A model generated the notes under the pieces. That model was not told the origin of the DNA and did no database searches. It saw nothing but the letters and a program-made list of their open reading frames with translations. A stretch of 39,019 nucleotides of DNA from NCBI GenBank assembly GCA_027604665.1, contig JADGIZ010000030.1:1-39019 (forward strand), in the 5' to 3' direction. Source of the stretch: Polyrhizophydium stewartii (taxonomy: Eukaryota > Chytridiomycota > Chytridiomycetes > Rhizophydiales). A program made the translations under genes and the position numbers. Positions 11,538 through 21,672 of the stretch are shown here, piece after piece. Position 1 is the stretch's first letter. Each line of letters starts with the position of its first letter.

Positions 11538-14500
11538 ATGAAAACAGGCAATGTCCCTCCGCTGTGTGTCCGAAGGCGGGGGTTCAAAGCGAGGTTTCCC
11601 GTCGACACGGCCCCCGGCTCGCCCGCCCGATCCGCACGCACCTGCCAGAGCACGGCGCCGCTAGCAGCCACCAGCGGATACACGCCGTCCGCAGCCGCCT
11701 CCCACACGCCCTCGCCCCTTGCGCTCCCGCCCTTGCCTGCACGCGCCGCAGGCCCTCGCACGCTGGGCGCCGTCATCAGCCTCTGCGCCGTCGACAAGCG
11801 CGCCGTGGTCATGGACGCTGCCGGCGGCCCGCCCGCTGTCCCCGCCAAAGCACCCCTGCAGGGCCTCGCCGGCCCAAAGTCTCCTGCCCCAGCCGCCGCC
11901 GCCGCAGAGCCCACTGCCATTGCCCCCATGGACGTCCAGGTCGCCGCGGCCGCCGCGGCCGCCACACCCGCCCCGTCTCCCCCGCGCTCGAGCCTCGTGT
12001 CCGTCCAGGAAACGAGCGTCAGCACCAGCGCCAGAACCAGCAGCGTCCAGGCCGGCACCGACGCCGGCACCGGCGCGTCTACACCGCCCGTGCCAGAAAA
12101 GGCCTCTAGCGAGGCCGTGTCGCTTATCCCGCGCCCCACCATGCAGCAGCGTCTGCCGCAGGCCGTCACCGCGTGCAAGGCCGCCAGAGCCTGCGCCGCG
12201 GCCCTCGTCGACATCGAGACCAACCGGCACGTCGTCACCGTCATGCGCCAGCATGCGGCGGATCTCGCCAACATCCTTGCGAACACGATCTCGAGCCGCT
12301 CGGGGGCCCGCTTTGGCGGACCCGAGGCGCCGCCCAGCGCCGCCGTCGCGACGCTCGAGGCCATCACCTCGGTGCTCGGCCAGGTCCAGCGGTATGTTGT
12401 CCGCCAGGCGGCCAAGAACCCCTTGCGCCAGCTGCTCCAGTACAAGGATGCCTCGGTGCGCATTGCGTCGCTCCACGGCCAGATTGCCGACTATCTCGAG
12501 GTAAGACCCCCGATTTATTCCGGGAGATGACGGCGTTCGGCATCATGTCCCGGTTGCTCCCTTACTCTCATTGTCGCATCTGCCGCGCATCGCGGCAATA
12601 CCCATTCTAGCCCTGTGTTTGCAAAAACTGACGCTTGTACATGATGCCGCGGCCGTCCGGCCCGCAGGCGCTGCAGATCGGCGCGGCGCTGGACAAGGAC
12701 ATGATGCTGCTCGCCATGCGCCACGACCAGGACCAGATCCCGCTGCTCGCGCCGCACGTGTGCAATGCCGACGTCGTGCAGTCGCAGTGAGTGCGCGCGC
12801 CTGCGCCGCCCCCAAGCTGGCTCTGCGGCCGGGCTGACGGCCGGCGCGCCGCAGGTTCGTCGAGACGCTGTCGGACATTGACCTGTCGCTCGAGACGCGG
12901 CTGGCGGACCTGCCCGAGCGCGTGCGCAGCGTCCTGGCGCCGGGGCTGCAGGCCGCCTTTGAGGTCGTCCGTGAGCGCACCGGCCGCAGCGTCGCCCCGA
13001 GCAAGCTGTGGACGCTTGAGCCGAGCGAAATCGACTTTCTGAGCGACCAGCCCATCGGCCACGGCAGTCTTGGCCCCATCTTCCGAGCCCGCCACATGGA
13101 CCGTGACTTTGCCGTCCAGGCCGTGCCGCTTGTCAAGGGACAGAGCCCCGTTGACGTTTTCGCGGCCGAGGTCGAGGCGTGGTTCGTATTGCGGCACCCC
13201 AACGTGCTCGGAGTCTGGCGCGTGTGCATCAATGCCGACGAACCGTACCTTGTCACGCCTTTGATGCTCAAAAGTCTGTCGTCGTATTTGCAGTGCAACG
13301 AGCGTATCGCCATGCCCACCCGCATGGGATTCATCTTTGGCATCGCCAAGGGCATGCGATACCTCCACGGCCTGCCCGTGCCCATCGTGCACGGCGACTT
13401 GCGCGCGAGCAATGTGCTGCTCGGTGAGCGCTCCCTGCTGTCTCGCCCGCTTGCTCACATCGGTCCGCGCTGACTGGCACACCGCAGGATACGACGGCGA
13501 AGTCGCCATCACGGACGTCGGCATGTCGCTCACCAAGGCGCACTGCAAGCCCTCTCCGGGCCGCCAGTCGAGCTCGATCCGCTGGGTCGCGCCGGAGCGG
13601 TATCGCCGCGGATACAAGCCGGCGCCGCCGTTGGATGTGTTCGCCTTTGCCATGACGTGCTGGGAGGTGATCACGGGCCGCGCACCCTTCTTCGAGGAGC
13701 CCGAGGACGAGATTGTCAAGGACTGGATCCGCGATGGCGAGCGGCCCGACCGCCCTGCCGGCGTGCCTGATGTCCTGTGGGACGTCATGCAGGACTGCTG
13801 GCTGCCCGACCCCGAGAAACGGCCAACGTTCATCCAGATCGTGCACAGGCTATCCATCATGCCGACCGCCAAGGGACTGAACGAGCCGGCAACCGTACTC
13901 AAGCATACCCGCTCAGCCAGCCCGACCGATTCGGTATTGCACTTGGATGCCAATGGCGATGGCGATATGAGCTGGGACGAGATGAACTCGAGCTTCACCG
14001 GTGCGCCTGGCTCGGCTCTCGCCGCCCGGTCCGGCAACGACAACATCGCGCAGCATCTACGCCAAGAGCCCAAGCGCTGCCGCCGCGAGAGCCCGCTCCC
14101 GCGCGACTCGGTTGACGAGCCGCCCAACGGCAGGCCTTTGAGCGAAGGATCTGGCTTCGAGAGCCTGCTGCCAGCCAGCGGCAAAAGAGCATCTCGCAGG
14201 AATAGCGCTGCATCTGATGCGCGTGCCTCGGACGCCGACTCGCGGGTCTCGGACGCATCCAGCCTGCCGCTGCCTTCCAGCCGCGTACGCAAGCAAGCAG
14301 GCACCATCTCACTGCTCGAGTCACCAGAGGCCCACCCTTCCAGCTCGCATGAGGCCATCCACCACGAGTCCGAACGCGCCATGCATGTCCCCGACGGCGC
14401 AAGAGGCTCGACGTTGCAAGCTGCATCGGGCTCGGGGTCGTCGGCGCCGCCTCTGGCGCCATCGCCCGACTCGGCCGCCAAGGCGGCCAGAGCTGCGGCA

Positions 14501-16197
14501 ATCAGGGCGTCGGCCGCCATTGTGCCGATGGAGATTGACAACACCGCGCCGCGCTCGCCGCATGAAAACATCGCCGATATCATGCTTTTCCTGCGCCTGT
14601 TCCCGAGTATCAAGCGCCGTTTCCGCATTACAAAGGACAACTGGAACAAGTACTCGGCAACCATGGATGTGGGCGACTGGCTTGCAATCAAGCGTCAGGC
14701 CAAGCCCAAGCTCGCCAACGACGACAAGGGCAGGATCACTGTTTTGTGAGTATGCAATCCAGTTGGTTCAGTGCCGCAGTTGTCGCTGTGTTGCTGACGC
14801 TGCTTTGCAGGAGTCTTACCGATGGGGATATCACCGGTCCGATTCCCGGGGGAATCATGCATCTTGAGGAGCTGCGCGCCGTGTAAGTGCGCGACGCTGC
14901 TGGCACGCAGACGATGTCGAGCCAGAGGCACGCGGCTGACAACATGCTGCCAAGTCACATCCGCAAGAATTCGCTCAACTGCGAGATCCCTCCCGAGCTG
15001 GGCTCCCTGAAGCACCTGATCAGCTTGTATGGCGCAGCTCGCTGTTAGCGTGGTGTCGTCCTAAGCACACCGCCTGCTGACGCTTATCGGGGCAGGAACT
15101 TGTCGGACAACAAGCTGTGGGGCCCCATTCCTCGCGAGTTTGGCAACTTGACGACGATCTCCAAGCTGTGCGCGTCGCCAAGTTCTCTCGCTTGCCCTGT
15201 CTGGCGTGCTGACGGATATTGCATGCAGCGTCCTCGTCAGCAACCGTCTCTCGGGACCGATCCCCCCAGAGCTCGGCCACCTTACAAACCTCACTGAACT
15301 GTGCGTTTGTGTCGCGGCAGAGTCGCACAGCAGCTTATTCGCGTGCGACACTGACTCGCATACTCTCTCGCAGGTCGCTTTCATCAAACCGGTTCACGGG
15401 CGAGATCCCGCGCGAGCTGGGCAACTTGCGAAACCTGACTCATCTGTGCGTGCTCTGCTGCCGTGCACACTCCTCCGGCGGCTGCTTACCAGACACCTGC
15501 GGCAGCTTGCTCTCATCGAACCAGCTGACCGGCTCGATCCCTCCGGAGCTTGGAAACCTGACGAAGCTGAATGTGCTGTAAGTTGGTCAAAGTGCTTGCA
15601 AAAATGCCAGAAAGCTTTGCGACGAGGCTCTGACGAGCGGCCCGGCGCAGGTACCTCAACTCGAACCACTTGATAGGCCCGATTCCGCTGGAGATCTTCC
15701 ACCTCTCACAGCTTGAAGCCATGTATCTCGGCCACAACCGCCTGACCGGCCCCATTCCGCGCTATTTTTCGAACCTCAAACGGCTGACCCATCTGTGCGT
15801 TGACCCTGCTGGGCCTGACCTTACCCCCCTGCCGCTGCTGCTCTTTTCACAGCCGCTGACGCACGAGCCTGTTGCAGCGATGTGAGCGTAAACCACTTTG
15901 ATCTTCCGCTGCCCGACGAGCTTCTGGTGATGCCTCTCAAGCTATTGTGCGTTGCGTGCCCCCGAGATGCCGTCACAGGCTTGTGCATTGTGCTGACATG
16001 CGAATCGCAGTGTGTGGAACCAACGCAAAGTCCGCCGAGAAGGCGAGATCGAAAGCATGGCGTCGACGCCCAACCCGGCCCGCGCGGAAACGCCTGTCCT
16101 GGCTCGTGCAGAGACGCCCGTGCCTGTCCGGGCACGTACACCCATCACTGCCCGCGCCGAGACACCGCCAGCAGGCGCTCACGACATGGAGTTGTGA
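11538..16197 (+). CDS. MLKL-like helical domain / pseudokinase / LRR protein, paralog 3
   Basis: Thirteen exons: 11538-12500, 12668-12786, 12855-13423, 13488-14745, 14811-14882, 14955-15026, 15096-15167, 15229-15300, 15374-15445, 15506-15577, 15651-15794, 15878-15946, 16011-16197; 1246 aa. An in-frame ATG at 11811 would give 1155 aa. The helical domain has RQAAKNPLRQLLQ. The kinase domain has GHGSLG (429-434), FAVQ (446-449, Lys to Gln), HGDLRASN (540-547) and DVG (560-562). A linker with the motif NKYSATMDVGDWL precedes nine LRRs (about 970-1185). The LRRs end in the C-cap NQRKV, which paralog 2 shares. The tail repeats RAETP/RARTP, possible proline-directed phosphosites. Exon 2 is 119 nt, as in both neighbours. 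There is no signal peptide or membrane segment. It is the last of the head-to-tail triplet and shares a near-identical kinase tract with paralog 2. Confidence 0.84.
13321..13743 (+). repeat. Near-identical kinase tract, copy B
   Basis: Partner of 8144-8566, at a constant offset of 5177 bp. It covers the catalytic loop, the intron at 13424-13487, the DVG/activation segment and the C-lobe as far as the DWIRDGER motif. The equivalent intron in paralog 1 (1959-2021) has a different sequence. Confidence 0.9.
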
Positions 16198-16435
16198 TTC
16201 GGCCCGGGTTTCTCTTCATTCTGCCTCGCGCTGCTCTCACGCACGGCAGCCCCTTTCCGACCCGCTTTGTATGCCTTTCCCCAGAAAGTCGACTCGACAA
16301 AAACCACACGAATCAAGCATGCGCAGGCTGGCCTGGCAAACACCACCCCGCACCATCACACGCGAACAATCCGCCAGGCCATGCCCTGTCAGGCATCTGC
16401 ACTCTTGTTGACGGAGACGGAAGTAAAAAAGCGTC
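16198..16435. other. Convergent intergenic region
   Basis: 238 bases between the stop codons of LRR paralog 3 (+) and 7TM paralog A (-). It should hold both 3' ends. No hairpin or repeat stands out. Confidence 0.4.
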
Positions 16436-17320
16436 TCATCCTGCAGTGCTTGTCTGCTTGGTCGAGCTTGGAAGCTCCTGCTTGTCGCTGGTGTCAAACA
16501 GGCTGTCGATTGGCTTGCTTACTCTTGGCGTGCGTATCGACCTGCCCGGCGCAGTCGACGACTTGCGAGGCAAAACGGTTCCGAGCGAAATGGCCTCGCT
16601 CGCAGCCTCGAACGACGGCCTTTCGAACGAGATGCCGTCGCGGAAGAGCTGCATCCCGCTGACGCCGTACGCCGCAAAGAACGGGTAGCAGACGTCGTTG
16701 ACTGCATATTTGATCGGGAGCGAGTCGTCGAGTAGGAAAAATGCGAGGATGCCCAGTGACATGATCGTCAGGGCCGAGGCAATGATGGCCGCGAACCGCC
16801 AGCGCATGCGGTTCGGAATTCGCTTGAAGCGAAAGAGCACCTTGTAGAACATGGTGAGCTGCAGAAAGACGTCAGCAGCGCCGTAGATGCCGCCGAATCC
16901 GACGAGGAAGATGCGGAAGCCGTTCCAGTTGCTGAGCGGGACAAAGTCGTCGAGGTTGCGCAAGGCGTTGAGCGGCGTGAAGATCACGACGAGGAGCTGC
17001 ATGATGCGCACGGTGCGTCCGGACAGCAGTGGCACGTAGTACGTCACGATCTTGACAAACTCGAGCTCGCCGACCATAAAGCTGGTGATTGTGATGGAAT
17101 TGAGGGCATTTGACACGGCGCGGGCAACGAGCGACTGGGGCGTCGGCAGGAGCAGAAAGACGCATACGGCGGGCGTGTGGAAGAGCTCGGTAATGAGGCA
17201 GATGCGCACGGCAACCGAGTAGACGCTGGCCGGCGCAAACAAGAACCTGGCCAGCGCACGCAGCACGAGCAGGTACGCGAACGCAGCGAGGACAAAGAAG
17301 GCGACCAGGACTGAATCCAT
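16436..17320 (-). CDS. Orphan 7-transmembrane protein, paralog A
   Basis: Single exon, 294 aa. The first ATG in frame is at 17320; the frame is open a little further but without another ATG. Hydrophobicity by eye gives seven membrane segments, the first at residues 2-24, followed by a cytosol-like Ser/Thr-rich C-terminal tail of about 65 residues. The third segment contains GELEFVKI, a motif shared with three paralogs at 23952-27212 as (E/Q)LEFLK or EVTFLA. A basic loop before segment six (RIPNRMRWRFA) matches the FRIKYA loop of the others. The 7TM topology suggests a receptor, but I do not recognise a named GPCR family. Confidence 0.8.
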   Translation of the reverse strand: MDSVLVAFFVLAAFAYLLVLRALARFLFAPASVYSVAVRICLITELFHTPAVCVFLLLPTPQSLVARAVSNALNSITITSFMVGELEFVKIVTYYVPLLSGRTVRIMQLLVVIFTPLNALRNLDDFVPLSNWNGFRIFLVGFGGIYGAADVFLQLTMFYKVLFRFKRIPNRMRWRFAAIIASALTIMSLGILAFFLLDDSLPIKYAVNDVCYPFFAAYGVSGMQLFRDGISFERPSFEAASEAISLGTVLPRKSSTAPGRSIRTPRVSKPIDSLFDTSDKQELPSSTKQTSTAG

Positions 17321-17681
17321 ATCGATGGAGAGTTTGGAAAAGATCCAGTCGTCACAAAAATGCGAGCCTGTCACCGTCTGCCGCTGAAAGAACTCCGGAA
17401 GCTACGGGTGGTTCCTGGAGCTCGACGGGGTGTGACGGGTGCGTGGGGCGACGGGTGACGGGCGGTTCTGGGGACGGCAAACGTGCGCATCTGAAGCGTG
17501 TGTTTATCGACAGGGGAAACCCCAAATATAAATCCAACTGTAATCATCATGGCCACGATGCGAGGCCGTCCAGACATGCCGCATGCTGGTCCGAACGGTA
17601 TGCAGCTTTACTACCGCGAGCCAGCACTTGGTGGCTTTGGGCAAGCCCGATCGTGTCTATCGCTCTCCACCGCAAGGGACC
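17321..17681 (-). promoter_or_regulatory. Upstream region of 7TM paralog A with TATA-like site
   Basis: 361 bases between the start of 7TM paralog A and the stop of the MFS gene, both on the - strand. The AT-rich stretch near 17523-17534 reads TTTATATTTGG on the - strand, about 200 bases before the ATG, and could be a TATA-like element. Nothing else is recognisable. Confidence 0.3.
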
Positions 17682-19744
17682 TCACTTGCGGCCAGCGATG
17701 AGCGAGCCGCACAGCGCCACGCTGGCGCCAACAACAAAGGCAAGCGACGGCCAGTGCGTGGCCACGCCCGACTCCCACAGCGATCCAGCGAGAGCCGGGC
17801 CGATGGTGCGCACGCACGCGGCCATGGTTGCGGCGAAGCCGTGCGCCAGGCCGAGCGCGCCGGTGCCGGCTGCCGACTCTGTGATGAGGATGATCACGGA
17901 CAGATAGCTCGTGGCCTCGCCAACACCAAAGAGCGACATGAGCACGACGGTAGCCGCAAAGAACAAGAACGACGACGGGTGCACGATGGATGCAACCGAG
18001 GGCACGATCAGGTGGATGGGCACAAACAGTCCCATGGCCGCCTGGAACGAGCCGCGCGAGCCTTGCATCACAAAGTAGCGCTTGATATGCTGGAAGAGCA
18101 CAAGCTGCGTAAACAGCTTCGAGGCCGAGATGACCGTCAAGCAGAATGATGTGTCGCGCGAGTTGAGCCCGCCGCCGCCCACGTCCGCCGACGCCGACAG
18201 ATACAGCGGCAGCGACGTCATGTACATGATGTTTGTGAGCGCGATGGTGCAGTAGAGCAGAATCGGCATCAGCGTGCGCGCGCTGAGCAGGCTGAACGGC
18301 GCTGGCGGTGGTTCTGACTGCTGCTCCTGCTGCTCTTGCTGCTGCTGCTGGGGGATCTGGGCCTGGGACCGGTGCGTCTCGCCCGGATTCATGCCCGTGT
18401 CGCTCTCGACGCCCGATCGTGAGATGCTCGAGACGTCCTGCAGCGCAATCGAGTCGGACGTGTCGAGCGAGTCGCGCCCGCGATCGCCGTCCATGTTGGC
18501 GAGGTGGCTGATGAGTCTGCGGCTCGCGGCGCTGCCCACGGTCGAGTGGCTGATGTGGCTCGCATCGTGCTGGGCGCCTCGTGCGGGGCTGCCTGTGCGC
18601 ATGTCGCCGTCGTTGCTCTCCTCAGCCGTGTCGTACAGCTCGTCGGCGGGTACGTTTCCAATCAGCCCGTGGTGCGCTGATGAGCCGACAAGCTCCACGT
18701 CGCGCAGGCCCCGCCCAAACGGGTCGCGGAAGCGGCCGCCTGCCAGGCTGCCGCCGCCGAAATCGCTTTCGCCGTCACCGAGGTCGTCGCCGTCGCCAAT
18801 GTCTCCGCTGCTGCTGCCATCGTCGTCGTCACCGGCGACGGACGAGTACTGGCCCTGCAGCGTCGACGCAGACCCACCCACCGCCGCAGAGCGGCGCATC
18901 GGCGAGTGCTCCTGCAGCAGAAAGACGGTCGACAGCAGGCCGCAGACGGCGAGCCCTGCGCCGAGCAGGCACGGCAGCGCAAACGGGAACTGGCGGAGGA
19001 AGGATACCGAGCCGAACGTGCCCGGGTAGAGCGTTGCGGGATCGGCGAGCAGGCCGCCGAGGATGGGGCCGAGGATGCCGACGCTGCCGTAGATGCTGCC
19101 GTACATGGCGTATGCCCACGATCGAGCGGCATCGTCGCGGGCGATATCCCCCAGCATGCCCTTGGCCACGGTCGAGTTGGCGCCAAAGACGCCCGCGACG
19201 AAGCGGCATGCGACCGTGAGCCAGAACGTGCGGCTGAAGCCGATGGCGATGGTCGTCACCAGGCACACGACCAGTCCGGCCACGAGCACGGGCTGGCGCC
19301 AGCCGCGGAGGCCGCCGACGCAACACCGCGAGTCGAGCGCTGGCGTCAGCACGAGGCGCCGTTGCTCCTTGAGCACTGCGAGACACGGGACTCGGGGCCC
19401 ACCTTGCGGCCGTACCTGTCCGAGGCGGCGCCCCAGACGAGGTTCATGAGGAAGAGCGGGAGGTAAAAGGCCGAGCCGAGGAGGCCCACAAAGTAGCCGA
19501 TGTTGGGCTCGCTCGGCAGCAGATGGCGGACCATGAACGGATACAGGGGGATCAGCGTCGCCTCGAGCAGCGCCTCGGGCACGATCGCCAGCAGCAGCAG
19601 GAACGTCTGGCGGGTCTCGTAGGCGGACACTGCCCCGGAGGGCGGTGGGCGCCGGGCGGCTCCAGCGCGGCGCGGGCGGCCTCCGGCGTGGCCGCGGGCG
19701 GATCGGCCACGGCGCGGGTGCCGGCCGTCTGTCGCCGTGGTCAT
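17682..19744 (-). CDS. Major facilitator superfamily transporter (DHA1-like)
   Basis: Two exons on the - strand, 19744-19403 and 19292-17682; 650 aa. The basic, Gly/Arg-rich N-terminus (about 40 aa) precedes TM1. Motif A reads GAASDRYGRK (105-114) and is interrupted right after its Lys by a 110-nt phase-0 intron; splicing restores RK|PVLVAG. RFVAGVFG and the antiporter-type motif C (GILGPILGG) follow. The loop between TM6 and TM7 is unusually long, about 200 aa, acidic and Ser-rich with a short polyQ run. Six further segments complete a 12-TM fold. Family knowledge suggests proton-coupled export of drugs or small solutes, as in DHA1 and zinc-induced-facilitator-like carriers; the substrate is unknown. 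The upstream frame is open, but it overlaps the next gene, so the ATG at 19744 is preferred. Confidence 0.85.
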
Positions 19745-19908
19745 CTGAGTGGCGCCAGAAGTCGTCGGCGTGGCGGCCGACGCCCGCCATGCACCTGCGG
19801 ACGCGGGCGGGCGGCAGTTGCGCGAGCGGGCAGGGCGTGGGGAGGGATGCGCATGTTGAATGCATAAGTTCATTGGAAGCCCGCAGTTGCTCGGCCACCA
19901 TGCTCGAC

Positions 19909-21598
19909 TCACGCCAGCAGGGCGAGGGCCACGGCGATGGCGGCGAGCGCCAGGTGCCGAGCGGGCGACAGGGCCGCCGCCGACGACGACTTGACCGGCA
20001 CATCGTATGCGAGATACGGCGTCCAAAGGCGGCTCGGGTTCCACGTCTTTGGCCGCGGCTGAAGCGCCTGCGTGACGTTCAAGTAGCGCGAGTCTCGGTA
20101 GACGATGTATGCTTGCTTGCACATCTCGACCAGCGCCGAGGCATCAAAGTTGCCCAGGTTGGTTGCTGGCCAGCCCGTGCCGTTCTGCAGCGCATACGGA
20201 ATCAAAAAGTTGAGCGCTGTGGGAAGCGCGCGGCCAAGCGGGTCCTTGTAGCCAAAGAGATCAAACGGCGTCGACTTGGAGAGCGCGCCGAGCACAAAGA
20301 GCGCCTGCAGGTTGTAGTTGGAGTAGAACCACGACAGCGTGCGGTTGAGCTCGAGCGGCTGCTCGCCCGTCGGCGTGATCTGCTGCGCGATGCGGCTGAT
20401 GGTGATGGATTGCAGCACTTGCCCGGCCTCGATCGAGCGGTTGAGGAACAGAAGCATCGACACGCGCTGCACATCAAACCAGCTGCCCTGGTTGTTGGTC
20501 GACTGCGCAAAAATCTGCGCGCGGGCACTCTGCTGTGTCCAAGCGTAGAAGCGCTCGATCCACGAGACAATGGCTTGCAAGTGCGAGTCTGTGAACGAGT
20601 TCGATGTGCGCAAAATGCCAATGGCGTCGACGAGCATGTATACCTTGCTAAAGTCTATTGGTGTCGGACAGAGCAGTACGCCCCGGCCGCGCTGCGCGTC
20701 AGTGCAGAGTGTTGGCCATGCAATATTTGCGCGGCTACGCACCAAGAAGGCCGCCAGTCGACTCGTAGGTGCGAGTCGTGTTCCCAACAGTTATGGTGAT
20801 GTTGGAGATGTCGAGGGTCACGTTGGTGCCCTTGACAAAGTTGGCAAACTCGAGGTTCGGATTCATGGCCGTCCGAGGGTCAATGAACCACGTATAGAGC
20901 CGGTCGGTTGCTGTCTGGGCATATGTCTCGTTTCCGGTGAAGAAGTAAGCGAGCGCGCAGTTGCTGACGTCGGCAAGCACGACGCGAAAGTACTGCGGGT
21001 CCTGGTAAAGATAGACCTCGGGGTTTGTGTATCCGTCAAAGCGCCTGTACGGCAGCCCGTCGGTGGACTTTGCCGTGGGCCAAAAGTAGCGCGCCAGCGA
21101 GTAGTAGTCGTGAGGGTCGTTGGACGGCGGCAGCTTGTCGACGGCCTTGGTCGCGACTGAGTACCGCGTCCTGTCGCCGACTGCGCCGTTTGCGAGCCGT
21201 AGGATGCGTCTGACGGCGGGGCCGAGCTCGCGGCGGCCCTGGCGCCAAAGCACGCGGTTCTCCCACAGGTCCTTTGGACTCATGTAGAACGTCTCGATGG
21301 CGCCGGGCAGCGGCTGGCCGGTCGGGTCGGTGGGCCAGACGAGTGCGCTGGCGAAAGCGACCGAGGCCGGACTGGCGACACCTGGGCCCGCAACGGCTTG
21401 ACCGCGGGATATCCAAGGGCGTGGGACGAGGTGCATCGTTGGCGGCGTGGGTCGAGGCAGCACGGCGAGTAGGAGCAGCAGCGCAGCCAGCGACCCGAGA
21501 GGCACCCGCAGCAGAGCGACCGCGGCGGCGCCGACTGCGCCCAGCGCATCAGCGGCGACGACGTGCGCGCGCGCGGCTGGGATGGATCTGGCGGACAT
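19909..21598 (-). CDS. GPI-anchored alginate-lyase-like protein
   Basis: Two exons on the - strand, 21598-20743 and 20654-19909, joined at phase 1 across an 88-nt intron; 533 aa. A hydrophobic segment at about residues 32-47 looks like a signal anchor or signal peptide. The C-terminus ends in a small-residue site followed by a hydrophobic tail (ALAAIAVALALLA), typical of a GPI signal. Family motifs are DPHDYYSLARYFWP (161-174), NPNLEFANFVKGTN (246-259) and NNQGSWFDVQ (339-348), followed by RTLSWFYSNYNL. These are hallmarks of the alginate lyase (PL5/PL38-type) alpha-toroid. The usual NNH is NNQ here, so a catalytic His may be lost. Several NxT/NxS sequons fit secretion. It probably acts on extracellular uronate polysaccharide or the cell's own wall. 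Confidence 0.8.
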
Positions 21599-21672
21599 TC
21601 GCAGGGAGGGGGTGCAAGTGCGCAAGCAAGCGCCGCGCGGCGGGCCGGCGGGCACCGTCGGAGTTTGGTGTG
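21599..21672. promoter_or_regulatory. Short divergent promoter region
   Basis: 74 bases between the start codons of the alginate-lyase-like gene (-) and RIC8 (+). It presumably holds or overlaps both promoters or 5' leaders. No TATA element is seen. Confidence 0.4.

Noticed and set aside
12607..14691. Long antisense open frame (about 690 codons) across the kinase region of paralog 3
   Set aside because: It mirrors the codon pattern of the real gene in a GC-rich genome. A similar antisense frame lies over paralog 2 (7649-9094), following the conserved kinase sequence. No family motif is present.
59..16197. Plant-type membrane receptor kinases (LRR-RLK)
   Set aside because: Domain order is reversed (kinase before LRR), and no signal peptide or transmembrane segment was found.
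19745..20122. Longer N-terminus for the MFS transporter
   Set aside because: It would overlap the coding end of the alginate-lyase-like gene, and the translation is Arg/Pro/Ala low complexity.
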